From Tistlia consotensis USBA 355 (GTDB lineage: Bacteria; Pseudomonadota; Alphaproteobacteria; Kiloniellales; DSM-21159), in NCBI RefSeq assembly GCF_900177295.1, contig NZ_FWZX01000015.1, forward strand, positions 1 to 64,000: 64,000 nt of DNA, in the 5' to 3' direction. Under the pieces are notes generated by a model. That model worked only from the letters and a program-made list of their open reading frames with translations. It did not search any database and was not told the origin of the DNA. Positions 23,907 through 36,690 of this stretch are shown one piece after another. The position numbers and the translations under genes were made by a program. The first letter of the stretch is position 1. Each line of letters starts with the position of its first letter.

Positions 23907-24931
23907 GCGGCGTCGAGACCCGTCTGGTCGAGGCCGGGGAGGGCGAGCAGCGGCTCGACCGCTGGTTCCGGAAGCACTATCCGGCGGTGACCTTCGGCCA
24001 CCTCGCCAAGCTGCTGCGTACCGGCCAGGTCCGGGTCGACGGCAAGCGCGCGCAGCCCTCGACCCGCCTGGCCGAGGGCCAGGCGGTGCGGGTGCCGCCG
24101 CTCGGCGGGCCGTCCGGCGGCCCGGGCGCGGCGGTGCCGGCCGCCCCGCAGCGTGCCGAGACGCCGCTGAGCGAGGCGGAGGCCGAGGCGCTGCGCGCCC
24201 GGGTGCTCTATCGTGACGACTGGATCATCGCCCTCGACAAGCCGGCCGGCCTGGCCGTCCAGGGCGGCAGCGGCCAGACCCGCCATCTCGACGCCATGCT
24301 CGACGCCCTGATGTTCGAGGCGGTCGAGCGGCCGCGCCTGGTCCATCGCCTCGACCGCGACACCGCCGGCGTGCTGCTGCTGGCGCGCACCGCCGAAGCC
24401 GCCCGGCGCCTCGGCGAGGCCTTCCGCCAGGAAGGCGGCGGCGAGGGCGCGCGCAAGATCTACTGGGCGCTGGTCGCCGGCGTGCCGCCGAAGAAGCGCA
24501 GCCAGCTCGACCTGCCGCTCGGCAAGGAGGGCGGGCCCGGCAAGGAGAAGGTGCGCACCGGCGCCGCCGACGCCAAGCCGGCGCGCACGCGCTACCACCT
24601 GATCGACAGCCACGCCCGCAAGGCCAGCTTCGTCGCCCTGCGGCCGCTGACCGGCCGCACGCACCAGCTGCGCGTCCACATGGCGGCGCTCGGCTGTCCG
24701 ATCCTCGGCGACGGCAAGTACGGCGGCAGGCAGGCCTTCCTCGACCGGCCGGCGCTGCCCAAGCAGCTGATGCTGCTGGCCCGCGAGCTCGCCGTGCCGC
24801 ATCCCGAGGACGGCACCACCGTGCGCTTCACCGCGCCGATCCCGCCGCACTTCGCCGAGGCTCTGGCGGCGCTGCGCTTCGATCCCGAAGGGCCGGCGGT
24901 CGAGCGGGCCGCGCTCTGGCTGGAAGGCTGA
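23903..24931 (+). CDS. RluC/RluD-type 23S rRNA pseudouridine synthase
   Basis: This 342-residue enzyme converts uridines of 23S rRNA to pseudouridine. An S4 RNA-binding domain covers about residues 17-65, and the catalytic motif HRLDRDTAG is near residues 148-156 with D151 as nucleophile. A 25-residue Pro/Ala-rich linker separates the domains. RluC is the most likely subtype, but the target sites cannot be fixed from sequence alone. It is coupled to crcB upstream and the HAD gene is 3 bases downstream. Confidence 0.93.
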   Translation: MSGVETRLVEAGEGEQRLDRWFRKHYPAVTFGHLAKLLRTGQVRVDGKRAQPSTRLAEGQAVRVPPLGGPSGGPGAAVPAAPQRAETPLSEAEAEALRARVLYRDDWIIALDKPAGLAVQGGSGQTRHLDAMLDALMFEAVERPRLVHRLDRDTAGVLLLARTAEAARRLGEAFRQEGGGEGARKIYWALVAGVPPKKRSQLDLPLGKEGGPGKEKVRTGAADAKPARTRYHLIDSHARKASFVALRPLTGRTHQLRVHMAALGCPILGDGKYGGRQAFLDRPALPKQLMLLARELAVPHPEDGTTVRFTAPIPPHFAEALAALRFDPEGPAVERAALWLEG

Positions 24932-24934
24932 CGG

Positions 24935-25630
24935 GTGGCGGCCGGCGCCCCGTCGCATCCCTACAGGCTGATCGTCTTCGACTTCGACGGCACCCTGGTC
25001 GACAGCCAGGCCGGCATCGTGCACTGCATGGCCGCGGGCTTCGCCGCCGTCGGCCTGCCGGCGCCCGAGGCCGGGGCGGTGCGCCGGGTCGTCGGCCTGT
25101 CCCTCGAGCTGGCGATCGCGCGCCTGCTGCCGGACGCGGCCGGGGACGCCGTGGCGCCGGCCGCCGCCGCCTATCGCGAGGCCTTCCTGGCGTGGCGGGC
25201 CGATCCGGCGTTCCACGAGCCGCTGTTCGAGGGCGTGGCCGAGACCCTGGAGCGGCTCGACCGCCCCGAGGTGCTGCTCGGCATCGCGACCGGCAAGAAT
25301 CTGCGCGGCCTCTCGGCCTCGCTGGAGCGCCACGGCCTGAGGCATCGCTTCACGACGCTGCAGACTCCCGACCACTCGCCATCGAAGCCGCATCCGGGCA
25401 TGCTGCAACGGGCAATGAACGAGGTCGGGTGCTACCCTGACGAGACGGTGCTGATCGGAGATACGACTTTCGACATCGAAATGGCACAAAACGCCGGCAC
25501 GGTTTCGCTCGGCGTGTCCTGGGGGTATCACGATCCCGAGGAGCTGCGTGCAGCCGGTGCGCGCGGTGTGCTGGCCGAGATGGCCGAGCTGCCCGAGCGC
25601 CTGGCGACCCTGGCTGGAGAGCTGTCATGA
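24935..25630 (+). CDS. HAD-superfamily phosphatase, phosphoglycolate-phosphatase-like
   Basis: This is a 231-residue HAD-IA hydrolase. The nucleophile motif FDFDGTLVD gives D16 and D18, a cap domain follows, and GDTTFDIEMAQNAG is the acidic metal motif near residue 175. It starts at a GTG 3 bases after the pseudouridine synthase and is coupled to asmA by an ATGA overlap. Phosphoglycolate phosphatase is the nearest named activity, but small HAD enzymes are promiscuous. Confidence 0.9.
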   Translation: MAAGAPSHPYRLIVFDFDGTLVDSQAGIVHCMAAGFAAVGLPAPEAGAVRRVVGLSLELAIARLLPDAAGDAVAPAAAAYREAFLAWRADPAFHEPLFEGVAETLERLDRPEVLLGIATGKNLRGLSASLERHGLRHRFTTLQTPDHSPSKPHPGMLQRAMNEVGCYPDETVLIGDTTFDIEMAQNAGTVSLGVSWGYHDPEELRAAGARGVLAEMAELPERLATLAGELS

Positions 25631-27831
25631 AAGTGGTGAAGTGGATCCTGATCGGCCTCGTCGTGCTGGTCGTCGCCGTCGGCGCCACCTTCTATGCGAT
25701 CCTGCGCAGCCTCAACACCGACGAGCTGCGCGGCTTCATCGAGGCCCAGGCCGAGCAGGCGACCGGCCGCAAGCTGCGCCTCAAGGGTCCGATCGACCTG
25801 TCGGTCTCGCTGACCCCGGCGATCGTGCTGAAGGACGTCAGCTTCGACAACGCCGACTGGGGCAGCCGGCCCGAGCTGCTCGACGTCGGGCAGGTCGAGG
25901 CCCAGGTCGCCCTGATGCCGCTGCTCCAGGGCCGCTACGTCATCCAGCGGGTCGTCATCGAGAATGCCGACATCCTGCTGGAGACCGACAAGAAGGGCGA
26001 GGGCAACTGGGCGCTCTCGACCGGCGGCGCCAAGGGCGGTGCGGCGGGCGCCGGATCGGCCGGCGGCTCGACGGCGTCGGGCACGCCGGTGGTGCCGGAG
26101 GTCGGCTCGGTTGAGATCCGCGACAGCCGGCTGGTCTACCGCGACGGCGCGACCGGCGAGAGCCTGCTGCTCAATCTCGATTCCCTGGAGGTCAAGCCGG
26201 ACGGCGACCAGCTGAAGGTCTCGGCCGAGGGCAGCTATCAGGAAGCGCCCTTCGAGCTGTCGGGCCGCCTCGGCGGCCTGCCGATCCTGATGAAAGGCGG
26301 TGACCTGCCGGTCCAGCTGTCGGGCAAGATCGCCGGTGCCGAGGTCTCGGCCGACGGCCGGATCACCGACCTCAAGGGCGCGGCGACCCCGGACATCAAG
26401 GTCCAGCTGCAGGCCGAGTCCCTGGACCAGTTCGACAAGCTGGCCGGCTCCAGCCTGCCGCCGCTCGGGCCGCTCGCCTTCAGCGGCCGGATCGGCCTGG
26501 ACGCCGGCCTGATCACGGTCGACGGCATGGCCCTGTCGCTCGGCGGCTCGGATCTCGCCGGCACGCTGACCGCCAGCCTGAAAGGCGCGCGGCCGGCCGT
26601 GCTGGCCGACCTGACCGGCGCCAAGCTCGACCTCTCCGATTTCGCCAAGGCGGGGGCGGGCGAGAAGGCCGTCTCGACCGCCCCGGTCGACCAGGCGGAG
26701 CAGAAGGCGGCCGACCAGCAGGCCAAGGAGGCCCGGCAGACCGAGACCGCGGGCGGCCAGCCCTACGTCATCCCCGACACGCCGCTGCCGCTCGCCGCGC
26801 TCAAGCTCGCCGACGCCCAGGTCAAGCTGAAGCTCGGCCAGCTGATCGTCGACCCGGAGCTGACGCTCGGCGACGTCGAGCTGGCGCTGCGCCTGGAGAA
26901 CGGCAAGCTCGACATCTCGAAGCTGCGCGCCAAGGCCTTCGAGGGCCAGCTCGACGGCACGCTCAGCCTGGACGCCGGCAAGTCGCCGGCGCCGCTCGCG
27001 ACCAAGGTCGACGTCAAGGGCCTGTCGGTCGGCGAGCTGCTGAAGACCTACGCCGGGTCGCAGGACCTGGAGACCTCGCTCGACGTCGCGCTGGACCTGA
27101 AGGGCCGCGGCGACTCGCCGCGCGCCATCGCCTCCAGCCTCAACGGCAGCAGCGAGATCGTCGGCGGCGAGGGCGTCATCAACAACCGGATCCTGGCGAT
27201 CGTCGCGACCGGCCTGGACCAGATCCTCGGCCCGCTGTTCGGCGGCGAGAAGGAGACCAAGCTGAACTGCCTGGTCAGCCGCTTCCGCTTCGAGAACGGC
27301 CTGGCGGTCAGCCAGGCCCAGCTGCTCGACAGCAGCACCTTCTCCCTGGCCGGCGCCGGCACGGTGAACCTCAAGAACGAGAACCTGGACCTGAAGTTCG
27401 ACACGCGCACCCGCGAGGCGGCGCTGGTCAGCCTGGCCATCCCCTTCGTGGTCAGGGGCACCCTGGCCGATCCGAAGCCGGCGCCGGACGCGCTGGGCGC
27501 GGCGATGAAGGCGAGCGAGTTCGTCGGCGGCGGCAGCAACCCGCTGGCCGCGCTCGGCGAGATGGTCTCGGGCCAGGGCGGCCAGGCCGGTGGCGGCACC
27601 GCCGCCCCAGCCGCCACCGAGAACAGCTGCGTGACGGCTCTCGAGCAGACCGCCGACGTGCCGGCCAGCAAGACGCCGATCGGCTCGGTCAAGGAGAGCC
27701 TGGACAAGGTGCTGAAGGGCGACGATGCCCAGAAGGCGCTCGACAGCGCCAAGGACACGCTCGGAAAGGGCGACGTCAAGAAGGGGCTGGACGACGTCAA
27801 GAAGGGCCTCGAGGGCCTGTTCAAGAACTGA
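25627..27831 (+). CDS. AsmA-family protein
   Basis: This 734-residue AsmA-like protein is anchored by an N-terminal membrane segment (residues 5-27) with most of the chain in the periplasm. AsmA-family proteins are linked to phospholipid traffic to the outer membrane. The N-terminal region TGRKLRLKGPIDLSVSLTPA and the C-terminal repeats of beta-strand-rich segments (for example LDLKFDTRTREAALVSLAIP near 588) fit the family. A Lys/Ala/Gln-rich segment near 355-375 and a low-complexity Lys/Asp/Gly tail are unusual features. It overlaps the HAD gene by 4 bases. Confidence 0.92.
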   Translation: MKVVKWILIGLVVLVVAVGATFYAILRSLNTDELRGFIEAQAEQATGRKLRLKGPIDLSVSLTPAIVLKDVSFDNADWGSRPELLDVGQVEAQVALMPLLQGRYVIQRVVIENADILLETDKKGEGNWALSTGGAKGGAAGAGSAGGSTASGTPVVPEVGSVEIRDSRLVYRDGATGESLLLNLDSLEVKPDGDQLKVSAEGSYQEAPFELSGRLGGLPILMKGGDLPVQLSGKIAGAEVSADGRITDLKGAATPDIKVQLQAESLDQFDKLAGSSLPPLGPLAFSGRIGLDAGLITVDGMALSLGGSDLAGTLTASLKGARPAVLADLTGAKLDLSDFAKAGAGEKAVSTAPVDQAEQKAADQQAKEARQTETAGGQPYVIPDTPLPLAALKLADAQVKLKLGQLIVDPELTLGDVELALRLENGKLDISKLRAKAFEGQLDGTLSLDAGKSPAPLATKVDVKGLSVGELLKTYAGSQDLETSLDVALDLKGRGDSPRAIASSLNGSSEIVGGEGVINNRILAIVATGLDQILGPLFGGEKETKLNCLVSRFRFENGLAVSQAQLLDSSTFSLAGAGTVNLKNENLDLKFDTRTREAALVSLAIPFVVRGTLADPKPAPDALGAAMKASEFVGGGSNPLAALGEMVSGQGGQAGGGTAAPAATENSCVTALEQTADVPASKTPIGSVKESLDKVLKGDDAQKALDSAKDTLGKGDVKKGLDDVKKGLEGLFKN

Positions 27832-27842
27832 CGCCTGCCCCG

Positions 27843-28577
27843 ATGGCCGAGCCCAGGAAGCGCATCTACAAGACGGTGACGGTCGCCCGCGACGCGGGCG
27901 GCCATCTGGTCCAGCTCGACGGCCGGCCGCTGCGCACGCCCGCCAGGGTGCCGCTGGCGGTGCCGGCCGCCGGGCTCGCCGAGGCGATCGCCGAGGAATG
28001 GCGGGCCCAGGGCGCCACGCTCGATCCCTCGACCATGCCGCTCACCGCACTCGCCTGCAGCACCATCGACCTGGTGAGCGCCAAGCGCGCCGAGACGGTC
28101 GAGGAGCTGGCCGGCTTCGCCGAGCACGAGCTGCTCTGCTACCGCGCGCCCAATCCGGCCGAGCTGGCCGAGCGCCAGAAGGCGGTCTGGCAGCCGCTGC
28201 TCGACTGGGCGGCGCTCGGCCTCGACGCGCCGCTGGTCGCGACCGAAGGCCTGGCCAGTGTCCCGCAGCCGCCGGATGCGCTGGCCGCGCTGCGGCGCGC
28301 CGTCGAGCGCCAGGACGACTGGCGCCTCGCCGCCCTGGCGCTGGCCGTGCGCGTCTCCGGCTCGCTGGTCGTCGGCCTGGCGCTGGCCGAGGGGCGGCTC
28401 GACGCAACGGGCGCCTTCGAGGCCGCCGAGCTCGACGAGTCCTTCACCATCGAGCGCTGGGGCGAGGACCCGGAGGCGGCGAAGCGCCGCCGGGGCCTGC
28501 TCGCCGAGCTCGCCGCCGCCGAGCGCTTCCTGCGCCTGCTCGACGAGGCTGCCGGCCCCGATGAGGGCGACGGATGA
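27843..28577 (+). CDS. ATP12-family F1-ATPase assembly chaperone
   Basis: This 244-residue protein belongs to the ATP12 family, which in mitochondria binds F1 alpha subunits during ATP synthase assembly and which occurs in Alphaproteobacteria. Recognisable parts are [20 protein letters not shown] at the start, [17 protein letters not shown] near 25, [12 protein letters not shown] near 69 and a C-terminal [17 protein letters not shown]. The stop overlaps the next small gene by 4 bases. Confidence 0.93.
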   Translation: MAEPRKRIYKTVTVARDAGGHLVQLDGRPLRTPARVPLAVPAAGLAEAIAEEWRAQGATLDPSTMPLTALACSTIDLVSAKRAETVEELAGFAEHELLCYRAPNPAELAERQKAVWQPLLDWAALGLDAPLVATEGLASVPQPPDALAALRRAVERQDDWRLAALALAVRVSGSLVVGLALAEGRLDATGAFEAAELDESFTIERWGEDPEAAKRRRGLLAELAAAERFLRLLDEAAGPDEGDG

Positions 28578-29017
28578 GCGGGCCGTGGGACCATCAGCTC
28601 CGGCTCACGCTCGCCGCGGAGGCGGCGGCCGCCGCCCGCCGCGATCCCGGCGACCCGGCCCTGGCGCCGCTGCCGGAGATCCTGGCCCGGCACCGGGCCA
28701 GCCTGACGTGCCAGTACGACGCCTTCGCCGACTACGTCGCCGAGGCGGAGCGGCGCGGCGTCGAGGACTTCCCGCTCTACGCCTGGACCAGGGCGACGAT
28801 CGAGGACCCGGCCAAGCAGGCGAAGTACCTGAAGTCCTTCACGCTCTATGTCGAGGGCAGGGAGGTCTATGCCACGGAGGTGGCCGATGCGCTCCAGGCC
28901 GAGCTGGAGCCGCTGGTCGGCGGCGGCCTGGTCGTCGGCCTCGACCGCTACGACACCAACCCGGCCAACAACCCCCAGCCGCCGGCGCAGCTGCGCGACA
29001 GCGGGACGTCGCGGTAG
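28574..29017 (+). CDS. Uncharacterised small protein
   Basis: The protein has 147 residues and no family I recognise. It has no signal peptide, membrane segment or cysteine cluster apart from one Cys near residue 46. A helical Ala-rich N-terminus is followed by [20 protein letters not shown], and the C-terminus [20 protein letters not shown] looks disordered. Translation is coupled to the ATP12 gene by a 4-base overlap, and pccB starts 137 bases later. Codon use looks like that of its neighbours, so it is probably a real gene. A role in assembly or acyl-CoA metabolism would be guesswork. Confidence 0.7.
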   Translation: MSGPWDHQLRLTLAAEAAAAARRDPGDPALAPLPEILARHRASLTCQYDAFADYVAEAERRGVEDFPLYAWTRATIEDPAKQAKYLKSFTLYVEGREVYATEVADALQAELEPLVGGGLVVGLDRYDTNPANNPQPPAQLRDSGTSR

Positions 29018-29154
29018 CCGTCTCGCTGCTGCGGCCGGCCGAAGCGCCGCGCAGCCCTCGCCTTGCCCGCCCGACGCCCCCATGCTATCGCCGGGGCGGC
29101 CGGCCGCGAGGCCTGGACGGCCGCAGAAGCCGGAAAACAGGGGAAGAGGCGCGC

Positions 29155-30687
<1,533 letters not shown>

Positions 30688-30728
30688 GGACCAGGATGCC
30701 CGGAGCGCCGGTCTTCCGGCCCCTCAGC

Positions 30729-30754
30729 CCGTCATCCCTTCGCGGGGATGACGG
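30729..30754. repeat. REP-like palindrome between pccB and pccA
   Basis: CCGTCATCCC (30729-30738) and GGGATGACGG (30745-30754) form a perfect 10-pair stem around TTCGCG. The arms match the GTCATCCC/GGGATGAC intergenic palindromes that are widespread in Proteobacteria. No second copy was noticed in this window. No U-run follows, so it is more likely an mRNA-stability or REP-type element than a terminator. Confidence 0.65.
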
Positions 30755-30793
30755 AATCGAAAAGCCGGCGAACGGGCGGCGAAGGGGAGACGC

Positions 30794-32749
<1,956 letters not shown>

Positions 32750-32804
32750 GGAGGCCCCCGGGGAGGCCCTTCAAAAAAAGTTCTTGGCGTCGAGGCCCGG
32801 TCGA

Positions 32805-32817
32805 GCCAATTATTGGC
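32805..32817. promoter_or_regulatory. Palindrome in the cold-shock gene leader region
   Basis: GCCAAT-T-ATTGGC is a perfect 13-base palindrome 134 bases before the cold-shock gene. Upstream are an A7 run (32773-32779) and TTCTTG (32781-32786), which might be a -35. It may be an operator or part of the promoter; this is inferred from position only. Confidence 0.35.
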
Positions 32818-32951
32818 GGTCAATCTGTCGGACGGCCGACCTCTCGTGCCTTCGTGGCTACGGAAACGCTGCCAATCCACGCCACAGTTTGACGCGCTGC
32901 ACCGGCTCAGGTCCGAGGCGGGGGCGCGACCGACGCACAGAGGAGACTGCA

Positions 32952-33161
32952 ATGCCCGTCGGCACAGTGAAATGGTTCAACGCCACCAAGGGTTACGGCT
33001 TCATCCAGCCCGACTCCGGTGGTCCGGATGTCTTCGTCCACATCTCGGCCGTCGAGCGCGCCGGCATGGGTGCCCTCAACGAGGGTCAGAAGGTCTCGTA
33101 CGAGGTCGTCACCGACCCGCGGCGCGGCAAGAGCTCTGCGGAGAACCTGAAGGCGGTCTGA
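32952..33161 (+). CDS. Cold-shock protein, CspA family
   Basis: This 69-residue single-domain nucleic-acid-binding protein acts as an RNA chaperone. RNP1 is KGYGFIQPD near residues 13-21 and RNP2 is VFVHIS near 27-32. The start follows GAGGAGACTGCA and gives [16 protein letters not shown], which is canonical. The 202 bases upstream without a gene fit the long 5' leader that controls many csp mRNAs. A strong terminator follows. Confidence 0.97.
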   Translation: MPVGTVKWFNATKGYGFIQPDSGGPDVFVHISAVERAGMGALNEGQKVSYEVVTDPRRGKSSAENLKAV

Positions 33162-33189
33162 CGCCTCGGTTTTCTCCGGGTTCGCGAGG

Positions 33190-33212
33190 AGGGCACCGGC
33201 TTCCGGTGCCCT
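33190..33212 (+). terminator. Terminator of the cold-shock gene
   Basis: AGGGCACCGG pairs perfectly with CCGGTGCCCT around a CTT loop, followed by TTTCGTTT. It is one of the clearest intrinsic terminators in the window, 28 bases after the cold-shock stop. Confidence 0.92.
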
Positions 33213-33259
33213 TTTCGTTTCTGCGGGACGTCCCTGGGCGAGAGAGAGGAGGAGAGGCG

Positions 33260-33424
33260 ATGGCTTTCAAGCCGAACTACAACCAGCAGCGCGCCGAGCG
33301 CAATCGCGCCAAGCAGCAGAAGAAGCAGGAGAAGCTGCAGAAGAAGGAGGACGAGGTCGCCCGCCGCAAGGCCGAGCGCGGCGACGAACTGCCGGGCGCC
33401 GACGAGGGCGCTCCCCAGGGCTGA
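33260..33424 (+). CDS. Small basic-acidic helical protein
   Basis: This 54-residue protein consists mostly of Lys, Arg, Gln and Glu in a pattern typical of a single long helix (for example RAERNRAKQQKKQEKLQKK), with a disordered Gly/Asp/Pro tail. GAGGAGGAGAGGCG directly precedes the ATG, which is a very strong ribosome site. Similar small proteins beginning MAFKPNYNQQR occur in Alphaproteobacteria as conserved hypotheticals. Function is unknown; nucleic-acid binding is only a guess. It is separated from the cold-shock gene by that gene's terminator. Confidence 0.75.
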   Translation: MAFKPNYNQQRAERNRAKQQKKQEKLQKKEDEVARRKAERGDELPGADEGAPQG

Positions 33425-33454
33425 CGTCGCGGCGTCGCTCCGCGAGGCCCCGGC

Positions 33455-33916
33455 CTAGCCGCGGCCCCGCTTCAGCCGCACGATCGTCTCGTGCAGCGCT
33501 TCCAGGAAGCGCGAGCGGTCGCGCGGCGAGAAGGGCTTCGGGCCGCCGGTGACCGTGCCGGCCTCGCGCAGCTCCTGCATCAGGTTGCGGGTCGCCAGCG
33601 CCATGCCGACCGAGGCCTCGGTGAAGGCGCGGCCGGTCGGCCCGATGGCCGCGGCCCCCGCCTTGACCGCGCGCGAGGCCAGCGGCACGTCGGCGGTCAC
33701 CACGATATCGCCCGGCCCGACGCGCTCGGCGATCCAGTCGTCGGCGGCGTCGAAGGCCGGGCCGGCGACGACCGGCCGGATCCAGGGCTGGCGCGGCACT
33801 CCCATGACATCGGCCGAGACCACGAAGACCGTCAGGCCGTGGCGCTCGGCGACCTTGTAGATCTCCGCCTTGACCGGACAGGCGTCGGCGTCGACGTAGA
33901 TGCTGCCCCCGCTCAC
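33455..33916 (-). CDS. YaiI/YqxD family (UPF0178, DUF188) protein
   Basis: This 153-residue protein of the UPF0178 group has a PIN-like or Toprim-like fold and no established function. The N-terminal [20 protein letters not shown] and the central [20 protein letters not shown] followed by PLASRAV are the family marks. It starts at a GTG that overlaps the stop of the upstream flavoprotein gene by 4 bases, so the two are cotranscribed. Its link to one-carbon metabolism is only by position. Confidence 0.92.
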   Translation of the reverse strand: MSGGSIYVDADACPVKAEIYKVAERHGLTVFVVSADVMGVPRQPWIRPVVAGPAFDAADDWIAERVGPGDIVVTADVPLASRAVKAGAAAIGPTGRAFTEASVGMALATRNLMQELREAGTVTGGPKPFSPRDRSRFLEALHETIVRLKRGRG

Positions 33917-36327
33917 GAGCGCATGCGCGCGCCGCTCGGGTCGTAGGGCGGCTCGGCCAGCACGGTCGCGCCCAGGGCGTTGCCGAGGCTGTCGGTGACG
34001 AAGCGCCGGCCCGGCTCGGCCAGAGCCGCCGGCAGGTAGCCGAGCGCCAGCGACTTGCCGACCGTGTGGCCGTAGGCGCCCGAGGTCACGAAGCCGACGC
34101 AGCGATCGCCGTCGAGCAGCGGCTCGTCGCCCCAGAGGTCGGCATCCCTGGCCTCGATCTCCAGCATGACCAGCTTGCGGGCCGGCCCGGCCTGCTTCTC
34201 CGCGGCGGCGGCGGCGCGGCCGATGAACTCGCCCTTGTCCAGCTTGACGAAGCGGCCGAGGCCGGCCTCGAACGGCAGGTTCGCCGGCGTGTACTCCCGG
34301 GTCCAGCCGCCGAAGCCCTTCTCGACCCGCAGCGACTGCAGCGCGCGGCTGCCGATCAGCCGGGCGTCGACCTCCTTGCCGGCCTCGAGCAGCAGCTCGA
34401 GCAGCGTGTTCTGGTATTCCGGCGTGCAATAGATCTCGTAGCCGAGCTCGCCGGTGAAGGAGATCCGGCCGACCCGCGCGGGCACCAGGCCGAGCGCCAT
34501 CTCCCGCATCGCCAGGAAGGGGAAGGCGTTGCCGCCGAGGTCCTCGTCGGTCAGCTTCTGCAGGACCTGCCGGGCCTGCGGGCCGGCCAGGTTGAAGCCG
34601 ACCCACTGGCGGGTGACGGCCCGGCTGGTCACGCCCGCGGGCGGCAGGTGCCTGTGGAACCAGCGCTGGTGGTAGAGCTCGGCCGAGCCGGAGCCGATCA
34701 CGAAGAAGCGGTCCTCGGCCAGGCGCGCGACCGTCAGGTCGCCGACGATGCGGCCCTTCTCGCTCAGCATCGGGGTCAGCGCGATGCGCCCGACGGCGGG
34801 CAGGCGGTTGGCGAAGATCCGGTCCAGGAAGGCCGCGGCGTCCGGCCCCTCGATCTCGTGCTTGCCGTAGACCGAGATCTCCATGATGCCGGCGCGCTCG
34901 CGCACCGCCTTGCACTCCTCGGCGACCGGCTTGAAGGCGTTGGAGCGGCGGAAGGTCGTGGTCTCGACCGGGGCCATGCCCTCCGGCGCGAACCACAGCG
35001 CGTACTCGGTGCCGTACTGCGCGCCCATGACGGCGCCGAGCTGCTTCAGGCGCGGATAGACCGGCGTCGTCTTGACCGGCCGCGCCGCGGTCAGCTCCTC
35101 GTTCGGGAAGGTGATCGAGAAACGGCGGCCGTAGTTCTCCTTCACCTTCAGCATGGTGAAGCGCCTGTTGGCGAAGTCGCCGTAGCGCGCGACGTCCATC
35201 GCCAGGACGCTGGTCTCCGGCTCGCCGTCGATCATCCACTGGGCCAGCGACAGGCCGACGCCGCCGCCCTGGCTGAAGCCGGCCATGACGCCGGCGGCGA
35301 TCCAGTAGTTGCGGTAGCCGGGCACCGGGCCGAGCAGCGGGTTGCCGTCGCCGGCGAAGGAGAAGGGGCCGTTGACGATCTTCTTGATGCCGGCCTCGGC
35401 CAGGCAGGGGTAGCGCCTGTAGGCGGCTTCCATGCGGTCGATGATCCGGTCGAGGTCGCTCGGCAGCAGCTCGTGGCCGAAGTCCTTCGGCGTGCCGTTG
35501 AGCGACCAGGGCGTGCCGTGCGCCTCGTAGGTACCGAGCAGCAGACCCTTGCCCTCCTGGCGCAGGTAGCTCTCGCCCTTGAAGTCGACGCAGTGGATGA
35601 CCTCGCTGGGCGAGCCCGCGACCTCGGGGATCTCGTCGGTCAGGATGTACTGGTGCTCCATCGGCAGGATCGGCACGGAGTGGCCGACCAGGGCGCCGAC
35701 CTCGCGCGCCCAGAGGCCGCCGCAGTTGACGACGTGCTCGGCGACCACCGTGCCGTTCGGGGTCACCACGTTCCACGAGCCGTCGCCGTTCTGGGTCAGC
35801 TCCTCGACCGGCGTGTGACGGTAGACCTCGGCGCCGAAGGAGCGGGCCGCCTTGGCGTAGGCGTTGGTCACGCCCGAGGGGTCGACGTGGCCGTCGAGCG
35901 GGTCGTAGAGCGCGCCCAGCACGTCGCTGACGTCGGCGATCGGCAGGCGGCGCTTGGCCTCGGCGGCGTCGACCAGCTCCAGCTCCAGGCCCAGCACCTT
36001 GCCCTTGGCATGCACGGCGCGGATGTAGTCCAGGCGCGAGGGGTCGCTGGCCAGCAGCAGGCCGCCGGTCTGGTGGATGCCGCAGGACTGGCCGCTCTCC
36101 TGCTCCAGCGTCTTGTAGAGGCCGATCGTGTAGGCCTGCAGCTTGGCGACGTAGGGGTCGGCGTTCATGGTGTGCATGCCGCCCGCCGCATGCCAGGTCG
36201 AGCCTGCGGTCAGCTCCGAGCGCTCGAACAGCCCGACCTCTGGCCAGCCCAGCTTGGCCAGGTGATAGAGCACGCTGGCGCCGACCACGCCGCCGCCGAT
36301 CACGGCGACCTGCAGATGCGACTTCAT
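33913..36327 (-). CDS. Dimethylglycine/sarcosine dehydrogenase-like flavoprotein with GcvT domain
   Basis: This is an 804-residue fusion of an FAD-dependent amine oxidase domain (about 1-370) and a folate-binding aminomethyltransferase (GcvT-like) domain (about 420-800). Such enzymes demethylate dimethylglycine or sarcosine and pass the methyl group to tetrahydrofolate. The Rossmann motif [19 protein letters not shown] is at residues 9-27, and the STWHAAGG motif near 44-51 carries the His that binds FAD covalently in the family. C-terminal [11 protein letters not shown] and [20 protein letters not shown] are GcvT-like. The substrate among methylated glycines is not resolved. Confidence 0.92.
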   Translation of the reverse strand: MKSHLQVAVIGGGVVGASVLYHLAKLGWPEVGLFERSELTAGSTWHAAGGMHTMNADPYVAKLQAYTIGLYKTLEQESGQSCGIHQTGGLLLASDPSRLDYIRAVHAKGKVLGLELELVDAAEAKRRLPIADVSDVLGALYDPLDGHVDPSGVTNAYAKAARSFGAEVYRHTPVEELTQNGDGSWNVVTPNGTVVAEHVVNCGGLWAREVGALVGHSVPILPMEHQYILTDEIPEVAGSPSEVIHCVDFKGESYLRQEGKGLLLGTYEAHGTPWSLNGTPKDFGHELLPSDLDRIIDRMEAAYRRYPCLAEAGIKKIVNGPFSFAGDGNPLLGPVPGYRNYWIAAGVMAGFSQGGGVGLSLAQWMIDGEPETSVLAMDVARYGDFANRRFTMLKVKENYGRRFSITFPNEELTAARPVKTTPVYPRLKQLGAVMGAQYGTEYALWFAPEGMAPVETTTFRRSNAFKPVAEECKAVRERAGIMEISVYGKHEIEGPDAAAFLDRIFANRLPAVGRIALTPMLSEKGRIVGDLTVARLAEDRFFVIGSGSAELYHQRWFHRHLPPAGVTSRAVTRQWVGFNLAGPQARQVLQKLTDEDLGGNAFPFLAMREMALGLVPARVGRISFTGELGYEIYCTPEYQNTLLELLLEAGKEVDARLIGSRALQSLRVEKGFGGWTREYTPANLPFEAGLGRFVKLDKGEFIGRAAAAAEKQAGPARKLVMLEIEARDADLWGDEPLLDGDRCVGFVTSGAYGHTVGKSLALGYLPAALAEPGRRFVTDSLGNALGATVLAEPPYDPSGARMRS

Positions 36328-36690
36328 CGAAAGGCTTCCTCCGGGTTGACGGACAGGATCGCGGACGCTGGGTCAGGAAGACAGCACGGGTGCGCCGGCC
36401 AATCTAGCGCAAAGCCGACAGGGCGCGACGCAAACGTTTCAAAGGGCCGGTATCTCTGGCGCGAATGTCGCAGAGGCGGGCCCTGGCCCCGGCGTCGTCG
36501 CTACCGCAGGGCGATCTGGTTTGACCTTAAACGGGTAAACGGGGGCAACTACTGAACAACTCCGGATTGTTACAATCCATTATGAATTTAGCCTTTTTTA
36601 AGATCGCGGGACAACACTGCCTCCCCAGTCGCCAGTCGTTCCGAAAGCAACGACTCGAATATCAAGAGACAAACGCCCCTGGAGGAATAG
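36328..36690. promoter_or_regulatory. Divergent intergenic region before the sensor/chemotaxis genes
   Basis: These 363 bases hold no recognisable gene. They contain TTGACC (36521-36526), a tandem TAAACGGG pair (36528-36543), a perfect palindrome GGATTGT-T-ACAATCC (36564-36578), and a hairpin AGTCGTT (36634-36640) with AACGACT (36649-36655). The stretch 36510-36610 is markedly AT-richer than its surroundings. It probably carries the promoter and operator of the gene at 36691 and perhaps of the divergent flavoprotein. Confidence 0.5.

Noticed and set aside
32750-32772. Terminator directly after pccA
   Set aside because: GGGAGGCCC is repeated directly and not inverted, so only a four-pair stem can form. 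The following A-rich run is not a U-tract on the coding strand.
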